Shown here piece by piece: positions 5,611 through 10,581 of a DNA stretch of 20,715 bases. The stretch is from a virus. The stretch lies in the IMG/VR virus record IMGVR_UViG_3300049491_000300, positions 1-20,715 of that record; one strand, written 5' to 3'. Positions within the stretch are counted from its first letter, which is position 1. Every line of letters starts with the position of its first letter. The notes below the pieces were generated by a model, which searched no databases, was not told the origin of the DNA, and was given only the letters and a program-made list of their open reading frames with translations. The translations under genes and the position numbers were made by a program.

Positions 5611-5853
5611 CGCGGGCGCATTGCCAACTTCAACGATCATTGGATTGATCGGCGGCACGCCCAAAATCTTGATCAGGATTGGAGCGCCCGCGTTGATCCG
5701 CGCCAATTCATCGAGCGTCGGTTGCCATGCTGTTTCCATCACCGGCGATCCGCAAGGCGTGGCGGTGTAATGGATCGCTAGACCAAGGAAACCTTGCCGT
5801 TTGCCCGCGATGACGATCTTTGCGGGATCACCGGGCGGTATTACGCTGTTCAT
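5593..5853 (-). CDS. 86-residue phage protein of unknown function
   Basis: ATG 5851-5853 was chosen because AAGGAAG lies 7 bases upstream; the frame is open further but overlaps the preceding gene. The protein begins MNSVIPPGDPAKIVIAGKRQ and is largely beta: GFLGLAIHYTATP, a VMETAWQPTLDELARINAGAP segment, then ILIKILGVPPINPMIVEVG. The pattern 'small beta protein, METAW-P-T-DELA-R-NAGAP' is one I have seen in other alphaproteobacterial phages without a function. Its start overlaps the upstream minus gene by 26 bases and its stop overlaps the end of the minor head gene on the other strand. It is the last gene of the ATPase block. Confidence 0.7.
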   Translation of the reverse strand: MNSVIPPGDPAKIVIAGKRQGFLGLAIHYTATPCGSPVMETAWQPTLDELARINAGAPILIKILGVPPINPMIVEVGNAPALVDIC

Positions 5854-6097
5854 CAATCCGCTTCCTTGCGTTCGCCATGGCACGTTCGCACGTTTCCGCT
5901 GATAGCGGTTCACGCAACGTATCCTTGATCCCTTGCGCATACCATTCGCGAAGATCGCCGCCAATCCCGTCCATTGACTTTTCGGTTTCAGCTTGAACGA
6001 ACGTTGTCATCCAAGGGCGACAACGACCGGCGACGTAAGCCGCTTCCTGATAAGGGGTGATGACCGCACTAGCGGCGAGGATCGCAGCAAGGATCAT
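5828..6097 (-). CDS. Small protein with hydrophobic N-terminus, unknown function
   Basis: This 89-residue gene starts at ATG 6095-6097, sharing bases with the TAA (6097-6099) of the upstream gene, so it is translationally coupled. The first 14 residues (MILAAILAASAVIT) are hydrophobic without N-terminal positive charge, followed by YQEAAYVAGRCRPW; the rest is helical and charged. Two cysteines (C26 and C70) could pair if the protein is exported. A short signal or membrane anchor seems likely, but the lack of basic residues makes Sec export uncertain. It is third in the block headed by the MoxR-type ATPase. Confidence 0.68.
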   Translation of the reverse strand: MILAAILAASAVITPYQEAAYVAGRCRPWMTTFVQAETEKSMDGIGGDLREWYAQGIKDTLREPLSAETCERAMANARKRIDEQRNTAR

Positions 6098-7158
6098 TAG
6101 TCGGTTCCTTCAATCTTCACCGGCAAATTCGGCGGCTGTATGATCGCAAGGATTTCCATAATGTCAAGCGTATTTTTCAGGAACGTTGGAATATAGAATT
6201 CATTGCGCATCGGCGGGCAACCATCTTCGAATGCATCGCAAAGATAGTTTTGCGCATCGCTGTTATGGCTTTGGCGGATGACGCCGCGTGCTGCATGAAC
6301 CAATCGGCGAGAAAACGAAGGATGACCGAACGCAAAACTAACATCGGCGAGATTAAGGCGCTCGCCAGCTTCCTTGATCGTCACCGCTGTATGAACGCCG
6401 CGCCCATCGAACCGGCGGAGGATGCTAACAGCGACAAGATTGCATGAATATCCTTCGCTTTCCAATCGATCAATGATTGCAGCAACGGCGATGCTTCGGA
6501 CTAGCAGCACGTCCGCTTTGATCTTGATCCATGAAGCCGTTTCGACAAATACCGTGATCGATTTGCGGCCCTTCAAGACGCGTCGCGCGATCATGTGGTT
6601 CGGTTGCCCGGCGAGCATGCGTCCAACACTTACGGAACCGCCCGCCAGCGTCTTACGGCGGCGCTTGCGTGTCGCTGGCGGGATCAATAGCCGATCCATC
6701 ATGCCAAGGCCGTCAAGCCATCCGTGGCGAGCGATATCGAGCGCATCGGCGAGGCTTTCGGTTCCGGTAAAACCGGGCGGTGCTGCCCATCCTTTATCAT
6801 GCAATCCGAAGCCCGGTTTTGGTCGCTCCAAGCTGGCGACGTGATCAACGAACGCACCAAGGCTATCGAAGCCGAAGAAAACAACGGGATCGGGATCAGC
6901 AAAATATCCATAATATGTAAAATCGTTGCCAATCTTGATCGGCTGTTCAACTGGCGTTGGTTCCCATGATGCGAATGGATTGATGCGCGGGGCGTCTTCG
7001 GTGATGACCAATCCGACAACTTGGCGCAATTCGTCCAAGCGTGTCAACGATAGGTGTTCGAATTCCCATCGGCGTTCAAGGTTGTTCCACCAACCGCCAA
7101 TGTTCGCGAGATAGTCGCGGTGATCCCATGTGCGACCGGAAACGATAAACCTAGTCAT
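6097..7158 (-). CDS. Partner of the MoxR-type ATPase (DUF7192-like, possible degenerate vWA fold)
   Basis: ATG 7156-7158 gives 353 residues and overlaps the ATPase stop (TAG 7151-7153) by 8 bases; an ATG 6 bases earlier is also possible. No strong Shine-Dalgarno is seen, consistent with coupling. Residues 1-50 form a module with GRTWDHRDYLANIGGWWNN and WEFEHL, a small domain I have seen at the start of other phage proteins. Residues 85-160 carry DPDPVVFFGFDSLGAFVDH and PPGFTGTESLADALDIARHGW, as in proteins I recall as DUF7192. Residues 198-290 alternate strand-helix-strand (ITVFVET; RSIAVAAIIDRLESEGYSC; NLVAVSILRR), a layout like a vWA domain but without the DxSxS metal site. By analogy with MoxR-vWA pairs it is probably the ATPase's adaptor. 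The vWA idea is inference. Confidence 0.72.
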   Translation of the reverse strand: MTRFIVSGRTWDHRDYLANIGGWWNNLERRWEFEHLSLTRLDELRQVVGLVITEDAPRINPFASWEPTPVEQPIKIGNDFTYYGYFADPDPVVFFGFDSLGAFVDHVASLERPKPGFGLHDKGWAAPPGFTGTESLADALDIARHGWLDGLGMMDRLLIPPATRKRRRKTLAGGSVSVGRMLAGQPNHMIARRVLKGRKSITVFVETASWIKIKADVLLVRSIAVAAIIDRLESEGYSCNLVAVSILRRFDGRGVHTAVTIKEAGERLNLADVSFAFGHPSFSRRLVHAARGVIRQSHNSDAQNYLCDAFEDGCPPMRNEFYIPTFLKNTLDIMEILAIIQPPNLPVKIEGTD

Positions 7159-8200
7159 CGTTATCATCAATCTTGGCACGATCCTTGGATGACATGCCTT
7201 TGAAAAGGTAAATCGCTTCGCATTCATCCCATTCGATACCAATGCCAAGCGCCGCCGATCCCATGGCAATTGCCCGGCTCGATACAACGTGCCGAATGCG
7301 CTTTTCATCAACTGCCTTGCGAACGCTCCAAATGCGTTCAAGCCATTCATCGCGCCCGGCGGCAAACAAGCGTTCAAGGGTAAGATCATAATCAACATCG
7401 ATCACCGCGAAGCGGTCAAGGCTCGCCGCGTCCAATTCGTTGCGTCCAACGTATATGCGATCAGCGCCAGTGCCAAAGGTGTTCGCCGTGGCGATCATCC
7501 GAAAGTCAGTGTGGCGATAAATCGGTTCCGGCTTGTCGGGAAAGTTGCAAAAGCCGTTGGCAAGCGCAGCGTTGGCGGCAAGCAAGGCGTTCGCATCCCA
7601 TGCGTCGATTTCGTCGGCGATCCATACGCCGCCGCGTTCGAAGGCATCCCGAAAAGGCGTGCGATGGTATGTGCCATGCCCATCAACGAAGCCGATCAAT
7701 TCATGTGTTTCATTGATGGTGCTAGTGATGTTAAACGGCAATTGGAGCGCCTTCGCGGTATGCTCGCCGATGGTGGTCTTTCCGCAACCCGCCGGACCAA
7801 CCAACATGACCGCATGGCCTAGCGCGACAATCTTGATCGTCAATTCGGTGCGATAGTGAACAATACCTTCAAGCGTGATCGATCCGCGCGGACCAACGAT
7901 TTCAAGCTTGCGTGTGATCCCATCGTTGAACAACTTGGTTGCTTCGTCGCGGGCAATACGGCGAACCGTTTCTTTGTTCGCAATCGATCCGCCGCCCATG
8001 TTCGCCAGCGTCGCAAGGATGGCGGCGGCGGTCGCTCGTTGTATATCGGTTGGCCTTGGCGCGGTTTCGTGATAAGCGTTGATCAATTGAACGTTCGTCA
8101 TGATCGCAACCGACGCCGGGGATCGCCCATGCGCAACGAGATAATCGATAACATCGGGACGATTATCAACCGTTAGGATTAAGTTGGGATCATAAAGCAT
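7151..8200 (-). CDS. MoxR/CbbQ-family AAA+ ATPase
   Basis: This 349-residue protein has the full AAA+ set: Walker A GPAGCGKTT at 135-143, Walker B VWIADEID at 192-199, sensor 1 ATANT at 237-241, an arginine-finger region LDRF (R263) and a sensor-2-like SSRA (R309). The GVWIADEIDAWD and NTFGTGADR context is that of MoxR/CbbQ/NorQ ATPases, which remodel partner proteins, often through a vWA-domain adaptor. Residues 1-120 precede the ATPase core and are helical and unfamiliar. The gene is first in a four-gene minus-strand block and overlaps its likely partner downstream. No strong ribosome site precedes ATG 8200; a promoter-like TTGACA lies about 55 bases upstream. The substrate is unknown: capsid or tail maturation and host takeover are both possible. 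Confidence 0.88.
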   Translation of the reverse strand: MLYDPNLILTVDNRPDVIDYLVAHGRSPASVAIMTNVQLINAYHETAPRPTDIQRATAAAILATLANMGGGSIANKETVRRIARDEATKLFNDGITRKLEIVGPRGSITLEGIVHYRTELTIKIVALGHAVMLVGPAGCGKTTIGEHTAKALQLPFNITSTINETHELIGFVDGHGTYHRTPFRDAFERGGVWIADEIDAWDANALLAANAALANGFCNFPDKPEPIYRHTDFRMIATANTFGTGADRIYVGRNELDAASLDRFAVIDVDYDLTLERLFAAGRDEWLERIWSVRKAVDEKRIRHVVSSRAIAMGSAALGIGIEWDECEAIYLFKGMSSKDRAKIDDNDD

Positions 8201-8229
8201 CGCAGCGGACTAGACCGGGCAAACGCGAA

Positions 8230-8258
8230 ACGCAACGGGATTTTTACCGCTATGTCAA
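8230..8258 (-). promoter_or_regulatory. Possible promoter for the ATPase block
   Basis: A consensus -35 TTGACA (minus strand, 8253-8258) is followed after 17 bases by TTGCGT (8230-8235), a poor -10. It is the only candidate upstream of the ATPase gene and overlaps the 5' end of the divergent + gene region. Confidence 0.27.
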
Positions 8259-8272
8259 AAAAAGGTTTGAAC

Positions 8273-8725
8273 ATGGCGCAACGCTATTATGGACGCCAAC
8301 GATCTTACGGCAACATCAAAGCCGATATTGAAGATATCGTTGCGGTATCCGAAAAGCGTATGCTCGCCTTGATGCGTCAAAGCCTTCAAGACGTGATCGA
8401 AAATGCCCAAACGCCAACCGGCAAGGGCGGGCGCATGCGCGTTGATACCGGGTTCCTTCGCGCCAGCGGGCGGGCATCGTTGACCGGCATGCCTAGCGGC
8501 CCGGTTCGCGGCGAGCCTGATCAGAAATATAGTTATAGCGATGAAAGCGCGGTGATTGCGATCCTTGGTCAAATGAAGCTTGGTCAAACGCTGCATTTTG
8601 GTTGGACCGCCAATTATGCCAAGTATCGTGAATTGTTCGATGGGTTTCTTGAAGGTGCATTGATGCATTGGGCAAGGATCGTCGCTTTCAATACCGACAC
8701 GATCAGACAGCGGATTAAACAGTAA
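8273..8725 (+). CDS. Tail-completion protein, HK97 gp10-like
   Basis: The product has 150 residues. ATG 8273 is preferred over the in-frame ATG 8252 because AAAAGG lies 7 bases before it. The MRVDTGFLRASGRASLTG motif (about residues 52-70), the following strand region, and GWTANYAKYRELFDGFLEGAL near residue 115 match the HK97-gp10 / tail-component family, in which a 'VDTG.LR' start and a 'YA.Y...' C-terminal motif are typical. These proteins finish the head-proximal end of the tail. It is the first + gene after the antisense ATPase block, and TAATG-coupled to the tail terminator. Confidence 0.78.
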   Translation: MAQRYYGRQRSYGNIKADIEDIVAVSEKRMLALMRQSLQDVIENAQTPTGKGGRMRVDTGFLRASGRASLTGMPSGPVRGEPDQKYSYSDESAVIAILGQMKLGQTLHFGWTANYAKYRELFDGFLEGALMHWARIVAFNTDTIRQRIKQ

Positions 8726-9135
8726 TGTATGATGTTGATATTCTTGAAACGCTCCAACAAGCGGTGATCGTTGCGGTTACGCAATCGCAATCACCAACGT
8801 TACCGGTCAAATATGTTGGGCGTGATTTCGATATTCCCGACGATCAAAAATGGTTGGAATTGGTGTTTATCCCGTCCAACCGTAAAAATGACTTTTGGGG
8901 ATCGGAAAAGAATTACATGGGATTGATGCGATTGATTTTGCATTGGCCTAACGATGGTGCTGGCGTTTATGCGCCAATGCGTATGTTGGCATCCATCGCA
9001 TTGTATTTTACCAAAGAGCGGCACTTGCAAAACGTCAAAATTTGTGAGACACCGGACTTGACAAGCGGCCCGCTGGAACAAGGGAAAGAGTTGCTTTTTC
9101 CGGCGAGCATGCGCTATCAGTCGTTTCGCCAGTGA
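8725..9135 (+). CDS. Tail terminator protein
   Basis: This 136-residue protein starts at an ATG that overlaps the TAA of the preceding gene (TAATG). It opens with a helix (DVDILETLQQAVIVAVTQ), has a strand LELVFIPSNRKNDFW, a short helical region APMRMLASIALYFT, and ends in beta segments (VKICETPDLTSGPLEQGKEL, LFPASMRYQSF). This alpha-beta-alpha layout and its place between the gp10-like and tail tube genes are those of siphophage tail terminators such as the lambda gpU group, which cap the tail tube. The family is assigned by context and shape, not by a diagnostic motif. Confidence 0.7.
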   Translation: MYDVDILETLQQAVIVAVTQSQSPTLPVKYVGRDFDIPDDQKWLELVFIPSNRKNDFWGSEKNYMGLMRLILHWPNDGAGVYAPMRMLASIALYFTKERHLQNVKICETPDLTSGPLEQGKELLFPASMRYQSFRQ

Positions 9136-9152
9136 ACAAAGGGTTCCAAGCT

Positions 9153-9683
9153 ATGCGTCGCTTTCCTCTTTCCCTTCTCGCCGCCGCCGCTCCCATCGCG
9201 TTCTTCAATACCAATTCCGGCAAAAAGCTTTATGTTTGCTCGACGGCGCAAGGCACCGATCTTGATGCCACGGGGTTTGCCGCGCTGACTTGGGTTCAAG
9301 TCAAGGGCGTCGGGTCTCACGGCGAGGCCGGATCATCCACCAACATTCTTTCGTATGACACTTGGGATACAAGCGTCGTCCAAAAGGCGAAGGGAATGAC
9401 CGACGCGGGATCGCCTGAAATCGAATTGGCGCGAATTCCGACCGATGCCGGTCAAGTCATTCTTCGCGCCGCCGCGTTGACCAATTTGAATTACGCCTTC
9501 AAGATCGAAGGCAACGACAAGCCGACAACCGAAGTTGGTGCGACGCCGACGATCATTTACAATCGCGGTCTTGTTACCGGCCCGAAGCGCCCGCTTGGTC
9601 GCAACGAAGATTTCGATCTTGAAGTTTTCACGCTGGCATTCCAACAGCATGAAGTGATCGTTGATCCCATCGACCCGCCGTAA
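9153..9683 (+). CDS. Major tail tube protein with an unusual hydrophobic N-terminal leader
   Basis: The 176-residue product lies immediately before the chaperone and tape-measure genes and has its own terminator, as expected for the abundant tail tube subunit. The body (GKKLYVCSTAQGTDLDATGF, then WVQVKGVGSHGE, STNILSYDTWDT, IELARIPTDAGQVIL, YAFKIE, IIYNRGLVTGPKRPLG) is the beta-rich fold with an early 'G..L.......T....F' pattern typical of tube proteins. ATG 9153 has AAAGGG 9 bases upstream; an earlier GTG at 9132 overlaps the previous stop and is less likely. The first 17 residues (MRRFPLSLLAAAAPIAF) look like a Sec-type leader, odd for a cytoplasm-assembled tube protein, and resemble those of two other genes here. 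Confidence 0.8.
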   Translation: MRRFPLSLLAAAAPIAFFNTNSGKKLYVCSTAQGTDLDATGFAALTWVQVKGVGSHGEAGSSTNILSYDTWDTSVVQKAKGMTDAGSPEIELARIPTDAGQVILRAAALTNLNYAFKIEGNDKPTTEVGATPTIIYNRGLVTGPKRPLGRNEDFDLEVFTLAFQQHEVIVDPIDPP

Positions 9684-9709
9684 GTTTTTCGACCGGGTTG
9701 ACAAAATTC

Positions 9710-9747
9710 AAGGGCGCGTGGCACAAGCTGCCCGCGCCCTTTTCCTT
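9710..9747 (+). terminator. Terminator between tail tube and chaperone genes
   Basis: AAGGGCGCG (9710-9718) pairs with CGCGCCCTT (9733-9741), with an inner GGCA/TGCC stem and one bulged T; TTCCTTG follows. It lies 27 bases after the tube stop and 18 bases before the chaperone ATG, and would lower expression of downstream genes relative to the tube. Confidence 0.7.
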
Positions 9748-9764
9748 GTGCGGAGCATAACCCC

Positions 9765-10202
9765 ATGACCGATCTTGCAACCATCAAAACAACCGACCGG
9801 ACGATTGAAATGATCCATCCGGCGAGCGGCGAACGCGTCGGCGTCCGCGTGAACATCGTATCAATCGATGACGAACGCTTGATGAAGGTGAAGCGCGAAA
9901 TCACTGATCGTCGCCTTTATCTTGAAGCGCGCGGCAAAAGCTTCAAGTCGGAAGATATCGAGCAAAACAAGAATAACATCTTGTTCGCCGCGATGACCGG
10001 ATGGGAATGGTATAATCCGACCGGCAAGGAAGATGATGAAGGGTTTGATCCCGACGCGCAAGCGGTGTTCAACGGGACGATCCCCGATTTCACCAAGCGG
10101 AACGTTGTTGACGTGTTCAAGGTGATCCCTTGGTTTAGCGACCAAATCAACGAAGGGATCGGCGAAACCAAGTCTTTTTTCGACAACTCCAAACCGAATT
10201 AA
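9765..10202 (+). CDS. Tail assembly chaperone, short (gpG-like) form
   Basis: This 145-residue protein lies directly upstream of the tape measure gene. It contains a charged beta start (DRTIEMIHPASGERVGVRV), a helical part with RLYLEARGKSFKSEDIEQNK, an AAMTGWEWYNP segment and an acidic stretch (GKEDDEGFDPDAQAVFNG), the usual form of siphophage G-type chaperones that bind the tape measure during tail assembly. CGGAG stands about 10 bases before the ATG. Near its end the codons TCT TTT TTC provide a slippery site; ribosomes that do not slip finish with DNSKPN and stop at TAA 10200-10202. Confidence 0.83.
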   Translation: MTDLATIKTTDRTIEMIHPASGERVGVRVNIVSIDDERLMKVKREITDRRLYLEARGKSFKSEDIEQNKNNILFAAMTGWEWYNPTGKEDDEGFDPDAQAVFNGTIPDFTKRNVVDVFKVIPWFSDQINEGIGETKSFFDNSKPN

Positions 10203-10576
10203 GCGAGGCGATCCGCGTTCGCGTTCGGTATGACACCAAAGATGAAAAAGGTGAAACCCGGCGCGAACGCAACGAACGGTTTGAAGAAACATCGCCAGAA
10301 TTGATTGTGCCGCCGGTTGGGCGATACCTTTGGGATTGGTATTACGATTTATCCGATAGGCTTCGGCGCGTGCGGGACGGCGCTTGCGAGCCAATCCCGC
10401 CGTCCGAATTCTTGGCTTGGGTCAAGGCAACCGGTCACATTGTCTATCCTTCGGAATATGGTATCTTGTGCGTCATGGATCGCGCGTATTGCGACGAAAT
10501 GGGTAAAGAGTTAAGCGACTATCTGGCGCGCGAACGCGACAAAGCGCAAAACGACCAACCGAAGCGAAGGCGATAG
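9765..10576 (+). CDS. Tail assembly chaperone, frameshifted (gpG-T-like) fusion
   Basis: A -1 slip at 10175-10181 joins the first 139 residues to 131 more, read from base 10181 to the stop at 10574-10576, giving about 270 residues. The added part begins RQLQTELSEAIRVRVRYD, has ERFEETSPELIVPPVGRYLW, then the conserved T-type pattern: WDWYYDLSDRLRRVRDGACE, IPPSEFLAWVKATGHIVYP, YGILCVMDRAYCDEM, and a basic tail. The extension has no convincing independent start codon and its reading frame overlaps the end of the short form, as in lambda G/GT. A low share of the fusion is needed for tail assembly in that system. It is translated from the same start as the short form. Confidence 0.82.
10175..10181 (+). 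other. Programmed -1 frameshift site (T TTT TTC)
   Basis: In the zero frame the codons are TCT (10173-10175), TTT and TTC (10179-10181), so T TTT TTC is a canonical X XXY YYZ heptamer in the correct register. The -1 frame is open from here to 10576. A possible modest stem-loop lies downstream (CCGAA...TTCGG, about 10194-10229). Confidence 0.82.
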
Positions 10577-10581
10577 TTGAC

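Noticed and set aside
9698-9726. TTGACA at 9698-9703 as a promoter for the chaperone genes
   Set aside because: The hexamer 17-18 bases downstream (GCACAA) is not a -10, and the site lies directly before the terminator hairpin.
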